64,000 nucleotides of DNA from GCA-2401735 sp051252095 (GCA_051252095.1 JBPOFK010000004.1:1-64000), one strand, 5' to 3'; positions 42,822 through 52,073 are shown, numbered from the stretch's first letter. Numbers and translations are program-made. Notes: a model not told the origin generated them from the letters alone.

Positions 42822-44279
42822 CTAATCCGCATAAGCAGACTGATTTCGCCCACCATTTTTAGCACGATAAAGTGCCTCGTCCGCACGTGAAAATAGCTGG
42901 TCGCTAGTCTCGTTTAAATCGTATTCGGCAATGCCGATGCTCACCGTGATTGGCTCTTTAGAATCTGTTGAATTCGATAGTTTTTCGGCAGAGAGATGTC
43001 GAATTTTTTCTGCGATAATAAAAGCAGATTTTGCATCACAGTTGGCAAATGCAATAATAAACTCCTCACCACCCCAGCGACAAATAGCATCACAAGCGCG
43101 AACACTATCATGTAATATATCTGCCATCGTCTGTAAAACAACATCGCCTTCCAAATGGCCTAATTGATCATTCACTTTTTTAAAGTGATCAATATCAATC
43201 AATAAAATACTTAGAGATTCATCTGAGCGTTCTGCTGATCTTAGCATTTGATTAAACACAGGCTCAAAACCCTGACGACTAGCTAAATTGGTCAAATAAT
43301 CCCTAGTGAGCAATTCACGCAATTCTGACTGTTGCCGTTGAATAAGATAATGGATTAGCCAACCAATAACAAAGGTGACTAGGGCGCTTAATATAAGATT
43401 AACCCACAAAGCTTGTAGCATTGCTGTCTGCTCTGTGTGCGCTTCTTCAATCACAATATACCAATCAAGCTCTTCAACGTAACGGGTGTTAACAAACACA
43501 TTGTGCTCCCCATTATCGTATACAAAACTAGCCAAGGGCTTATCAAGCATATCTTCGCTAATCATCTGCATGCCATGCATGTTATGTAGTGACTTTTCTT
43601 TGGAGAAATGCGTACCATGTAAAGTCACTTCTCCTTTTTTATTCACAAAATAAACGGTTCTATTGAATTGTTGCTGGTACTCGTCAATTCGATTGCGAAT
43701 AATCTCTGATGCTAACCCAACACCAATAATCCCTAACAGCTGACGGTCATAGTCATAGATTTTATGATTAACAAAAAAGTTAGTTCTATTGGGTTCCGCC
43801 GTATCAGCATCCAAATTAATATCATAATCGCCTTCTACTTTAATCGCTTTAAAGTACCAAGCATCTTTGGGGTCTTGCGGACTAACCTTTTTTAACACCC
43901 CACTGCTGTGATAATAGCGAAGTGACTTATCCGAAATAAAGAAAGAAGTAATGGTGTGATATTGCTGCTGAATTTCATTCAGATAATTAATGATCGGCTT
44001 AATATCCTTTTCACCACTCAAAATCCAATCACGGACAAAAGTGTCTTTTGACATGACAGATGAAATCAGCACAGGGCTAATTAAATCACGCTGCACATGC
44101 GAAAAAATATTATCACTCGTTAGTGGCAAGCTATCGGTCCGAATCCGATTTTGTATAGACTTATTTGCCAAGTAATAGCTGATTAAACTGGTTGCAGCAA
44201 AACCGATAAGTAATAGTAAACTAATGCCAAACACCAATAAACGACTATAGTTATGTTCTATTTTGTTATCTACTGCCAT
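42822..44279 (-). CDS. membrane sensor diguanylate cyclase (Cache-GGDEF)
   Basis: Makes cyclic di-GMP from two GTP. The 485-residue protein has helices near 15-35 and 285-310 enclosing a periplasmic dCache-like sensor domain (RTNFFVNHKIYDYDRQLLGI), then a GGDEF domain. The active site is CRWGGEEFIIAF, an intact GG[D/E]EF, and the inhibitory site RACD stands five residues upstream, so product inhibition is expected. DYLTNLASRQGF opens the domain. Ligand unknown. Probably controls attachment or biofilm through c-di-GMP. Confidence 0.92.
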   Translation of the reverse strand: MAVDNKIEHNYSRLLVFGISLLLLIGFAATSLISYYLANKSIQNRIRTDSLPLTSDNIFSHVQRDLISPVLISSVMSKDTFVRDWILSGEKDIKPIINYLNEIQQQYHTITSFFISDKSLRYYHSSGVLKKVSPQDPKDAWYFKAIKVEGDYDINLDADTAEPNRTNFFVNHKIYDYDRQLLGIIGVGLASEIIRNRIDEYQQQFNRTVYFVNKKGEVTLHGTHFSKEKSLHNMHGMQMISEDMLDKPLASFVYDNGEHNVFVNTRYVEELDWYIVIEEAHTEQTAMLQALWVNLILSALVTFVIGWLIHYLIQRQQSELRELLTRDYLTNLASRQGFEPVFNQMLRSAERSDESLSILLIDIDHFKKVNDQLGHLEGDVVLQTMADILHDSVRACDAICRWGGEEFIIAFANCDAKSAFIIAEKIRHLSAEKLSNSTDSKEPITVSIGIAEYDLNETSDQLFSRADEALYRAKNGGRNQSAYAD

Positions 44280-44470
44280 TGATACTCTCTGTTAATTGAC
44301 CACTGAATACACATAACTCAAGTTTACTGTTATACAAACGCTTATTACATCACAAATCGTAAAATTTCTATAAGGAAAGGACACCTTAAGTTGATTAAAC
44401 TTGATGAGTATCAATCTATTAATCAATAGGCTATATGATTGTGTTCCTAAAGTTTAAAGCTAAGTAAGTT

Positions 44471-44505
44471 AAAAAAATAAGGCACACTATCTTTCAGTGT
44501 GCCTT
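44471..44505 (-). terminator. terminator of the gene at 44538-44810
   Basis: AAGGCACACT (44479-44488) and AGTGTGCCTT (44496-44505) form a 10-bp stem; the minus-strand transcript continues into ATTTTTTT. Confidence 0.9.
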
Positions 44506-44537
44506 TGTTTGTAGCATCTATCTAATGTGCAAATCAT

Positions 44538-44810
44538 TTATTTGCTTTCTAAATCCATCCCACCATCTTCTGGGTCTTCTTCTGTTCTAGTGCTTTTATC
44601 CATATCAACTGCTTTGTCATTTGGATTTTTAACAGATTTCTTTTTAAGGTAGTCACCTGTTTTCCTAGAATCAGGCAGATCATTCTTTTGTTCTTGCACA
44701 GATTTGCGTGCATCATCAGACGTTTTACCATCTTTCGTTGTGTCAGCGTGCACATTAAATGCCGCTAAACCAAAAACTAAAATCATGCTTGTAATTAATT
44801 TCTCCATCAT
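44538..44810 (-). CDS. small exported acidic/lysine-rich protein, 90 aa
   Basis: Signal peptide (MEKLITSMILVFGLAAFNVHA) then a highly charged, probably disordered mature part (KDGKTSDDARKSVQEQKND, RTEEDPEDGGMD). Strong ribosome site AAGGAG six bases before the ATG pair. Own terminator. No family recognised; similar exported charged proteins are often stress-induced. Confidence 0.75.
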   Translation of the reverse strand: MMEKLITSMILVFGLAAFNVHADTTKDGKTSDDARKSVQEQKNDLPDSRKTGDYLKKKSVKNPNDKAVDMDKSTRTEEDPEDGGMDLESK

Positions 44811-44978
44811 ATCAATCTCCTTACGTTATTGTTAAACAATAAAAACAATTTTATTGTCTATACAGACTAATCAATAATGTGGATAGATTAAATAGGAATA
44901 GGATGAAACGAATGTAGGAATAGGATTACAAGCTAGTGGCTTACTTATTTGAAACGGTTATTGTAGTATTGAGATCAC

Positions 44979-45668
44979 ATGATGAAAAAATCAATCAATT
45001 TATTACTTTTACTCTCCCTAATTGTTATTTCATCAACTTCGGCTGCTGAAGAAAAAAAGCTTGTTAACATATTATGTATTGGTGACTCCATTACGCAAGG
45101 CGGTCATCTAAATGATGAGTACACTTACCGCTTGCCCTTACAAAATAAGCTAAGTAATCACCCGACGATAAAAGCAGATTTTATTGGTACCCAACATAGA
45201 GGGCTTGATGTTAGTTTTCAATGGCCCAGCAACTTCGATCCAGAACATGAAGGCTACTATGGTAGAAAAACGAATGCAGTTGCAGATTATTTAGCTAACA
45301 ATATTCAGGCCCTTAGCACTATTGATATCGCAATAATTCATCTTGGATCTAATGATCAAGCAGACGTTTCCGAATCTACAATCACGCAACCATTGAATAG
45401 AATTATTCATTTATTACGCAGTAACAATAGCGAGGTTAAAATTATCATCATTCAAGTACCAGGTGATTATAATGATGAGATGCATTACTTAACTTGGAAA
45501 GTCGCTTACGATTTAAATCAATCTAACTCTGAAATAAAAGTTATTCCTCTTTTCCTCACTTGGGATATAAATAAAGATACTTTTGATGGTGCTCATCCAA
45601 ATTTAGTCGGGCAAGATAAAATTGCCAACCTGGTTTATGAAGAAATTAATGAATTAATAGTTAAATAA
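44979..45668 (+). CDS. exported SGNH/GDSL hydrolase
   Basis: A 229-residue protein with a signal peptide (ending STSAAE) and the SGNH blocks: CIGDSITQGG (nucleophile Ser), HLGSNDQ (oxyanion Asn) and DGAHPN (Asp-x2-His). The fold acts on esters such as acetylated polysaccharides or lipids. Start ATG 44979 or 44982. Followed at about 128 bp by the lipoprotein methyltransferase on the same strand. Confidence 0.87.
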   Translation: MMKKSINLLLLLSLIVISSTSAAEEKKLVNILCIGDSITQGGHLNDEYTYRLPLQNKLSNHPTIKADFIGTQHRGLDVSFQWPSNFDPEHEGYYGRKTNAVADYLANNIQALSTIDIAIIHLGSNDQADVSESTITQPLNRIIHLLRSNNSEVKIIIIQVPGDYNDEMHYLTWKVAYDLNQSNSEIKVIPLFLTWDINKDTFDGAHPNLVGQDKIANLVYEEINELIVK

Positions 45669-45796
45669 AATTCATAAAATCAGGAATGTCTCCCCAATCT
45701 AAGCTCGAATCTATAGCGAAAAGTAACCAAAGCGATTGTTTGAACTTCTATACTGAAAAAATCGTCTCATTTACTGATAATCATCTAGGGTCTCCC

Positions 45797-46615
45797 ATGC
45801 ACTTTTTCCGCTTACGTCTACCCCACTTATTGTTGATTTTGTTAACAGGTCTGGCCTCGGCCTGCACCACGCAAAATAGCCTACTTAAAAATAGCATCAA
45901 TGGTGAACAACGTAGCGAACAAAACCGTGCACGTGATGTTGCACGCCACCCCCAGCAAACACTCGAATTTTTTGACGTTAAAGCGGATGCCACCGTGATA
46001 GAAATATGGCCTGGCAAAGGCTGGTATACCGAAATCTTAGCGCCTTATATCAAGCAAGGTGGTGGTGAATTTATTGTAGCGGGTTTTCCACGCAACGATG
46101 GACCAACGTGGCGCCAAAACATGCAGCGTGAACTTGAAGAGTATTTAGCAAGCAAACCAAAACACTATGATGCGATTCACTTTACTGAAATCGGCCCACC
46201 ATCCTATTGGTCTCTCGGTGAGGACAATAGTGCTGATACCGTATTAACGTTTAGAAATGTGCATAACTGGGTCAAAGGTGATTATGCCAAAGAAATGTTC
46301 CAAGCCGCGTTTAACGTACTTAAATCTGGCGGCACCCTCGGCATTACTGATCATCGTGCAAAAGTAGGTACCGACATTGCAACGATGAATCAATCTGGCT
46401 ATGTCACTGAAGCACTTGTTATTACGCTAGCAAAAGAAGCGGGCTTTGTATTAGCAGCATCTTCTGAAATTAATGCCAACGCTAAAGACACCAAAGACCA
46501 TCCGAAAGGGGTATGGACACTTCCACCAATGTTACGCCTTGGTGAACAAAACCGTGACCAATATATTGCCATTGGTGAAAGCGATCGGATGACGCTCAAA
46601 TTTATCAAACCGTAA
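45797..46615 (+). CDS. lipoprotein-type SAM-dependent methyltransferase-like protein
   Basis: A 272-residue protein that combines a lipoprotein signal (MHFFRLRLPHLLLILLTG ending ASACTTQ, lipid Cys near 23) with a class I methyltransferase fold: motif I VIEIWPGKGWYTEILAP, a D-containing motif III region around VLTFRNVHNW, and a strand ending GTLGITDHR. SAM is not expected outside the cytoplasm, so either the protein has another ligand or the signal is a plain N-terminal helix. ATG 45797 has AGGG upstream; an upstream in-frame start would place the hydrophobic segment inside. Confidence 0.72.
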   Translation: MHFFRLRLPHLLLILLTGLASACTTQNSLLKNSINGEQRSEQNRARDVARHPQQTLEFFDVKADATVIEIWPGKGWYTEILAPYIKQGGGEFIVAGFPRNDGPTWRQNMQRELEEYLASKPKHYDAIHFTEIGPPSYWSLGEDNSADTVLTFRNVHNWVKGDYAKEMFQAAFNVLKSGGTLGITDHRAKVGTDIATMNQSGYVTEALVITLAKEAGFVLAASSEINANAKDTKDHPKGVWTLPPMLRLGEQNRDQYIAIGESDRMTLKFIKP

Positions 46616-46707
46616 AAAAATCAATACTAAAAAAATGCAGTGGGCTGTAAACGATTCCACTTATGTGAGCTATTTAGATTTATTCTTGTCTGAAACCATT
46701 TATTTTC

Positions 46708-47580
46708 TCATTTATTTTCTATGACCCTATTTATTCGCTCTGGAAGTGATAGTTCTGTATCTACTCGCTCGATAATTGCATTATGAATTGGATAAGATCT
46801 TGTAATACGTGCATTATCTTCGTTCTTTATGTACAAGAAAATACGTTCTTTTGTTGAAGCGATTATGCGGCCTCTTGCTATTTCATTTCCATCATTGAGC
46901 ACAGCAACACAAATTGCAACTTTTTCTTTTCCAGACTTCCCAGTTAAATCTCCTGCACAATTATTTGGGTAAACTATGTAGTCTTTGGCTAACTTTTGAC
47001 CTCGGTAGTACCCACCAAGACCAACCAAGAGAACTAATGTGATAACACATAGCAAATACCATATAGGAGACAAGAAAGTAAAAATTTCAGTAAGTATTTT
47101 TACAATGGCCCGAATAAAACCTAATACTGGACCTAAATCAAAAGCAGAGCTTTCAAAAAAGTAACCAACCCTGTCAACTTTAGAGCTTATGTTTCGTCTT
47201 ATTTCTGGCGAACTACGTAAACAACGGATTATGATGTATAAAATCGAGAATATGCCAGTAAAGACAAGTATTAAAGTCCAAAAAATTGATGAGGACAACA
47301 TTTCAACCACTTGGGTATAGAACTGCATCAATGGTACTGCTGCTTCGTATAGAAAGTCCGTCTTATCATCCACAAGCTCTAATGCGGTCAACCCAAAGAT
47401 TGCCGCCAAACCAGTTATTCGACCATAACCCAGTACTATCAGAAATACACCACTGATAGACAGCAGAAACGCAAAAATCTTAATATAGTCTAGGCTAGCT
47501 AAATTTTGTTCTTGAGTCTCATTAATATCTTGATTACGGCTCAATTTTTTTAGATTTTTTCTTTTATTGTTCATCAGCAT
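46708..47580 (-). CDS. unknown four-helix membrane protein
   Basis: A 290-residue protein with hydrophobic segments at about 33-52, 55-72, 105-128 and 178-205, and a soluble C-terminal domain (about 215-290, YPNNCAGDLTGKSGKEKVAI then ERIFLYIKNEDNARITRSY). Highly charged N terminus (KRKNLKKLSRNQDINE). No family recognised. It differs in base use from the neighbouring genes and precedes a DUF3800 gene, suggesting an acquired pair. Confidence 0.7.
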   Translation of the reverse strand: MLMNNKRKNLKKLSRNQDINETQEQNLASLDYIKIFAFLLSISGVFLIVLGYGRITGLAAIFGLTALELVDDKTDFLYEAAVPLMQFYTQVVEMLSSSIFWTLILVFTGIFSILYIIIRCLRSSPEIRRNISSKVDRVGYFFESSAFDLGPVLGFIRAIVKILTEIFTFLSPIWYLLCVITLVLLVGLGGYYRGQKLAKDYIVYPNNCAGDLTGKSGKEKVAICVAVLNDGNEIARGRIIASTKERIFLYIKNEDNARITRSYPIHNAIIERVDTELSLPERINRVIENK

Positions 47581-47784
47581 TTACTGTAGTGGTTTGTATT
47601 GTTATTTAATATTACACTGACTCCTATTATTTTTTTATCACCAGTTATTCTGTGTTATTTTTTCGCAAAGAAACAACTAAGTCAGAAAACTACATTAATT
47701 CTTGTTTATATCCAGAATTTTTTAGCTTATAATGGTCCTAAGTGGATTGGGGGTGCCCGGTCGGCGTTATTGCCTCGGTGAGTT

Positions 47785-48657
47785 TCATCGGGGCTTTTCG
47801 CTATCTGGGGAATAAGGATAAAACATTAAACCTTCCCCTTTATAGTCTTTTCCTACATTATCCCTCCCGCCAATACAGTAAAACTTCTCTTTGAGCACCT
47901 CGAATGAGCGGTTTGGCTGCTCTGGCTTCAGCAAGCTCAATCCAATAGGCCTAGCAACTAAATCTGCAAGCTGCAACCCTGATGACATTACCTTCTTATC
48001 AGAAAAAATCACTTCAAATGGAAGAGTTAAACCTCTTTTATTATTCCCATCACAAATCCTTCTAAATTCGAGCTCTAGCTCACTATCTTCTTTTTTTCCA
48101 CGGCACTCAACCACTACATGCGCTTTCTTATCATGCTGGTTTTTTTCTTTTAAAAAGTCATATAACTTTTCCATGCACAAGCTCAATGCCAAGTGATAGG
48201 GATTACCTTTTGATTCATCTTGTTTTGCAAGAGAGCGTTTATCAATAATAGAACTGATTAGAACGAAATTGCTAAAACCTATAATCTTTGTTAAATCCTC
48301 AAGAAAATCATTCTTTTCATCTTTTCCCTTGAAGATATTGAAAGGCTCTTTTTCTTTTCTTATTTCATTTTCATGCAACACAATCTGGTCATGACCAAAG
48401 TAGTTAAATTTAAACTTCTCTAAGGCTGGGACAATTGCCTCACTATAGTGGCGTTTATGAAAAACACAAAAAGCTAATACGAATATAGGGTAATGTTCAT
48501 CGATACTTTGTAGACTATGATCCCCACTCTCATCCACATAAATAATATATTTACTGAAAGCAGACTCAACGTCTTGGACAGGCTCTTTTTCTGAGGCTTG
48601 GACATTAGAAGGGTCAAACTCAAACAGTGATAATTGGCTTTTTTCTGGTGCAATCAT
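47785..48657 (-). CDS. DUF3800 family protein
   Basis: A 290-residue soluble protein with the DUF3800 pattern: KYIIYVDESGDHSLQS near residue 36 (an RNase H-like Asp after the first strand), IVLHENEIR, VVVECRGKKED and LQLADLVARPIGLSL towards the end. DUF3800 proteins are common in prophages, plasmids and defence islands and are suspected nucleases; none is well characterised. The last codons run into a GC-rich imperfect hairpin (47755-47800). Confidence 0.85.
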   Translation of the reverse strand: MIAPEKSQLSLFEFDPSNVQASEKEPVQDVESAFSKYIIYVDESGDHSLQSIDEHYPIFVLAFCVFHKRHYSEAIVPALEKFKFNYFGHDQIVLHENEIRKEKEPFNIFKGKDEKNDFLEDLTKIIGFSNFVLISSIIDKRSLAKQDESKGNPYHLALSLCMEKLYDFLKEKNQHDKKAHVVVECRGKKEDSELELEFRRICDGNNKRGLTLPFEVIFSDKKVMSSGLQLADLVARPIGLSLLKPEQPNRSFEVLKEKFYCIGGRDNVGKDYKGEGLMFYPYSPDSEKPR

Positions 48658-48743
48658 AAATGAAATTATGATTCCTTATTTTTATGTTTTAAATGTAATA
48701 ATTTGAAGCTCCTAACAAAAAAGGAACCGAAGCTCCTTTTTTC

Positions 48744-49439
48744 TTACCCACACTTACTTTCACCACAATTCAAGCAAGTCAAACAGCCATCCATAATTAT
48801 GCTGGCTTTGGTATTACATTTTTTACACAGCGTGGCGCCTTTTGGAAAGCCTTCATCGTTCATTGCTTCGCCACTTTCGGCGTGTTTTTCTAGGTATTCT
48901 GTTTTCTTTTCTTCGACTAGTTTTTGTTGGTGCTCATCTAGGCCTTGCTTTTCTAACATGCCGATGTTTTGCAAGTGCTTCTCAACTACTTCACCAATTT
49001 CAGCGACTAGGCTTGGTACGAATTTGCCGCCTTTTTTAAAGTAACCGCCACTTGGCTCAAATACGCTTTTTAGCTCTTCTACCAAGAAGGTAACATCGCC
49101 ACCTTTACGGAACACGGCAGACATGACGCGGGTGAGGGCAACAATCCATTGAAAGTGCTCCATGTTTTTGGAGTTAATAAACACTTCAAACGGGCGGCGG
49201 TGCTCTTGCGGTGTGCCTTCGTTCATGATGATGTCATTAATGGTGATATAGAGCGCATGCTCTGTGACTGGTGTTTTAATTTTGTAGGTATTACCTACTA
49301 ACTCTTCTGGGCGGCTAAGTGGCTCACCCATCTGCACCAAATTACTTTTTGCGGCTTCTTCTGCTCTGGCCTTTTCTTCTTTGCTCTCTGGCGTGACTAA
49401 GTTGTATGCAGTGATTTTTTTCTCAATTTTAATTGCCAT
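48744..49439 (-). CDS. nrdJb: B12-dependent ribonucleotide reductase, small part NrdJb
   Basis: A 231-residue protein equal to the C-terminal part of class II ribonucleotide reductase in organisms where nrdJ is split. It carries KTPVTEHALYITINDIIMNE and NSKNMEHFQWIVALTRVMSA in the fold, and a C-terminal zinc/redox tail CKKCNTKASIIMDGCLTCLNCG with GESKCG. This tail re-reduces the active-site cysteines of NrdJa. ATG 49439 has AAGGAG upstream; earlier codons (MRWLTRRE) are not conserved. It follows nrdJa by 300 bp of inverted repeats, still on the same transcript by direction. Confidence 0.93.
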   Translation of the reverse strand: MAIKIEKKITAYNLVTPESKEEKARAEEAAKSNLVQMGEPLSRPEELVGNTYKIKTPVTEHALYITINDIIMNEGTPQEHRRPFEVFINSKNMEHFQWIVALTRVMSAVFRKGGDVTFLVEELKSVFEPSGGYFKKGGKFVPSLVAEIGEVVEKHLQNIGMLEKQGLDEHQQKLVEEKKTEYLEKHAESGEAMNDEGFPKGATLCKKCNTKASIIMDGCLTCLNCGESKCG

Positions 49440-49494
49440 TTTCTCTCTCCTTGTGAGCCATCTCACTTTTTAAGTGAGGCTACCCCCACCCTAG

Positions 49495-49518
49495 CCCTCC
49501 CCCTTTAGCGGGGGAGGG
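49495..49518. repeat. C-rich REP-like hairpin in the nrdJa-nrdJb spacer
   Basis: CCCTCCCCC (49495-49503) and GGGGGAGGG (49510-49518) form a perfect 9-bp GC stem with loop TTTAGC, preceded by ACCCCCACCCTAG. The pattern is common as a dispersed intergenic repeat in proteobacteria. Confidence 0.75.
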
Positions 49519-49568
49519 AATTCTTTTAATTAAGTTTTATGTTTATTTCAATCATTCTCAACGTCTGA

Positions 49569-49600
49569 AGCGCTTATGACTAAAACTCGTTTTAAGCGCT
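49569..49600. repeat. 8-bp inverted repeat in the nrdJa-nrdJb spacer
   Basis: AGCGCTTA (49569-49576) and TAAGCGCT (49593-49600) pair perfectly around 16 bases. Confidence 0.6.
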
Positions 49601-49603
49601 ACC

Positions 49604-49749
49604 AAAATTCTAGAATTTAAGCGTCGCGAGCGATTTGAGGGCTAGGCGAAAATAAGTTTTGAACCGGAATGTATATAAACATACATGAGGATTTAAAGCT
49701 TATTTTCAACAACGCCCTCAAGAGCGCAGCAGCTTAAAACTAGAATTTT
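49604..49749. repeat. 146-bp imperfect palindrome starting inside the nrdJa stop region
   Basis: The two halves match closely as inverted copies: outer arms AAAATTCTAG and CTAGAATTTT, then AAGCGTCGCGAGCG opposite CGCAGCAGCTT, GAGGGC opposite GCCCTC, AAAATAAG opposite CTTATTTT and the central AATGTATAT against ATACAT. The outer arm contains the last two codons and stop of nrdJa (GGAAAATTCTAG). It may fold as an RNA in the nrdJa-nrdJb transcript or be an intergenic mobile repeat. Confidence 0.75.
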
Positions 49750-51905
49750 CCGTAGTAGCCTTCTTTCAGGGCGTCATAAAGATTCGCCGCACTATGAATC
49801 TCCCCATCATACTCAATCTCTTCATTCCCCTTGGCCTCAATCTCTGTGCCATCTTCTAGCGTAAATTTATACGTGGTGCTTTCTAGATCTTTCTCTGTTA
49901 CCAATACGCCTTGGAATGCTTCTGGGTTAAAGCGGAAAGTGGTACACCCTTTTAAACCTTTATCGTAAGCGTAGAGATAGATGCTCTTGAAATCTTCAAA
50001 GTCATAATCGGTTGGTACGTTAATGGTTTTTGAAATAGAGCTATCAATCCATTTTTGTGCAGCTGCTTGAATATCCACATGCGCTTTAGCTTTAATGGTG
50101 GATGAATCCATAAAGTAGTCTGGCAGTTTTTCTTCTGCTTTATCACTAAATGGCATCGCTTGAGCATTAATCAATTCACGGTATGCCAATAGTTCATATG
50201 AGAAAACATCGACTTTCTCTTTAGATTTTTTACCTTCACGAATCACGTTGCGGTTGTAGTGATGCGCAAAACTTGGCTCAATACCGTTACTTGCGTTGTT
50301 TGCCAATGACAGTGAAATGGTACCTGTTGGTGCGATAGAACTGTGATGGGTAAAGCGCACGCCTTTTTCTGCAATTTTGTTACGTAAACCTACTGGGAAC
50401 TGCTGCATATAGCGGCTGTATTTACCCAGCAATACTTTACCTGCAATTTTTTGACCAACCTTGTAACCATCAGCTGCCATCTCTGGCCGTTTAGCTAGCA
50501 TGTCCGCCGTGATGGTAAATTTTTCATCCATAATCGGCGCTGCGCCTTTTTCTTCTGCTAGTTGAATACCAGTTTCCCAGCCGATTTCAGCCATCACACG
50601 AGTGACTTCTTCTGTGAATTTCAGTGATTCTTCATTGCCGTATTTTTGCTTCATCATGGTGAGTGTAGAACCTAGGCCTAAATAACCCATACCGTGACGG
50701 CGTTTACGCGCAATTTCTTGGCGTTGTTTTTCTAGTGGTAATCCGTTAATTTCGACGACGTTATCGAGCATTCTAGTGAAGATAGCGACAACTTCTTTAT
50801 ACTCTGCCCAATCAAAATAAGCTTCATCTGTGAATGGTTTTTTAACAAATTTGGTTAAATTAACAGAGCCGAGTAAGCACGCACCGTAAGGTGGTAATGG
50901 TTGCTCACCACATGGGTTGGTTGCGCGGATGTTCTCGCAGAACCAGTTGTTATTCATTTCATTCACACGATCAATCAGGATAAAGCCAGGCTCGGCAAAG
51001 TCATAAGTGCTAGACATGATGACATTCCACAAATTGCGCGCCTTAATGGTTTTATACACACGGCAAGCGACTTTACCTGCATCAACACCATTCTCTTTAG
51101 TGAGATATTTACCTTTTACTGGCCATTCACGCCAGACCACTTGTTCTTCATCGTTGGTATTTAAGCCATCAACAATGGCTTCTTTTTCTGTAACGGGGAA
51201 TGCCAGTTTCCAATCCAAATCTGCCTTAACCGCTTCCATAAACTCTTTGGTGATGAGGCAAGAAAGGTTGAATTGACGTAAACGACCATCTTCACGCTTA
51301 GCTTTAATAAAGTCAGTGACATCTGGATGGCTGATATCAAAGGTTGCCATTTGAGCACCACGACGACCACCAGCAGACGAAACGGTGAAACACATTTTGT
51401 CGTAGATATCCATAAATGAAAGTGGGCCACTGGTATATGCACCAGCGCCCGCAACAAAAGCGCCTTTTGGGCGTAGTGTTGAAAACTCGTAACCAATGCC
51501 GCAGCCGGCTTTGAGCGTCAAGCCAGCTTCGTGCACTTTGTCTAAAATATTATCCATGCTGTCTTCCACCACACCAGAAACGGTACAGTTGATGGTAGAC
51601 GTAGCCGGCTTGTGCTCTAAAGCACCCGCATTAGAAGTAATGCGGCCAGCTGGAATAGCACCATGACGGAGCGCCCATAAAAATTTCTCGTGCCATTGTT
51701 CTTGTTTTTCTTTGGTTGGCTCTACATCAGCTAATGCACGAGCAACACGCGCATAAGAGTCATCCATATTTTTATCAACATACTCACCATCTTTGGTTTT
51801 AAGACAATATTTTTTATCCCATATATCTAACGAAACCGATTGGACTGGAATTTCCTTTGTCTCTTCTGCGTTTGATTTTTTTGATGACTCCACTGCTTTC
51901 AGCAT
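49740..51905 (-). CDS. nrdJa: B12-dependent ribonucleotide reductase, large part NrdJa
   Basis: Reduces ribonucleotides to deoxyribonucleotides with adenosylcobalamin radical chemistry, without oxygen requirement. The 721-residue product shows STINCTVSGVVEDSM (first active-site Cys), NATNPCGEQPLPPYGACLLG (the N-x-C-x-E radical centre), TGTISLSLANNASNGIEP and GCTTFRFNPEAFQG. The C-terminal redox tail is missing here and supplied by NrdJb. ATG 51905 has GGAG seven bases upstream. Promoter and NrdR box lie at 52019-52073. Confidence 0.96.
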   Translation of the reverse strand: MLKAVESSKKSNAEETKEIPVQSVSLDIWDKKYCLKTKDGEYVDKNMDDSYARVARALADVEPTKEKQEQWHEKFLWALRHGAIPAGRITSNAGALEHKPATSTINCTVSGVVEDSMDNILDKVHEAGLTLKAGCGIGYEFSTLRPKGAFVAGAGAYTSGPLSFMDIYDKMCFTVSSAGGRRGAQMATFDISHPDVTDFIKAKREDGRLRQFNLSCLITKEFMEAVKADLDWKLAFPVTEKEAIVDGLNTNDEEQVVWREWPVKGKYLTKENGVDAGKVACRVYKTIKARNLWNVIMSSTYDFAEPGFILIDRVNEMNNNWFCENIRATNPCGEQPLPPYGACLLGSVNLTKFVKKPFTDEAYFDWAEYKEVVAIFTRMLDNVVEINGLPLEKQRQEIARKRRHGMGYLGLGSTLTMMKQKYGNEESLKFTEEVTRVMAEIGWETGIQLAEEKGAAPIMDEKFTITADMLAKRPEMAADGYKVGQKIAGKVLLGKYSRYMQQFPVGLRNKIAEKGVRFTHHSSIAPTGTISLSLANNASNGIEPSFAHHYNRNVIREGKKSKEKVDVFSYELLAYRELINAQAMPFSDKAEEKLPDYFMDSSTIKAKAHVDIQAAAQKWIDSSISKTINVPTDYDFEDFKSIYLYAYDKGLKGCTTFRFNPEAFQGVLVTEKDLESTTYKFTLEDGTEIEAKGNEEIEYDGEIHSAANLYDALKEGYYGKF

Positions 51906-52018
51906 TTTGGCTCCCGACCTTATTTTTCTCACTTGCTGTATCGCTACAACACCCTAAATATAACTTTTTGATTTTTATAAAAATAACTTATTTTTATTGG
52001 AGTCAAAGAACCCCTGTA

Positions 52019-52034
52019 ACACTATATCTTGTGT
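52019..52034 (-). promoter_or_regulatory. NrdR box
   Basis: ACACTATATCTTGTGT matches the NrdR palindrome (ACACWATATATWGTGT-like). It lies just downstream of the -10 and so overlaps the expected transcription start of nrdJa. NrdR represses reductase genes when dATP is high. A second box at the usual 31 bp spacing is not convincing. Confidence 0.75.
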
Positions 52035-52044
52035 TCGAGGTGAT

Positions 52045-52073
52045 AATTTATGCCTTTATCCTGTGCTTTGCAA
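52045..52073 (-). promoter_or_regulatory. sigma-70 promoter of nrdJa
   Basis: On the minus strand TTGCAA (52073-52068), a 17-bp spacer and TAAATT (52050-52045) make a good promoter facing nrdJa. The leader of about 130 bases shows no recognised cobalamin riboswitch. The whole gap 51906-52285 contains this promoter, the NrdR box and, toward the plus strand, the start of waaA. Confidence 0.6.

Noticed and set aside
47599..47781. 60-codon plus-strand frame between the two possibly acquired genes
   Set aside because: AT-rich, no ribosome site, no family. Kept as non-coding.
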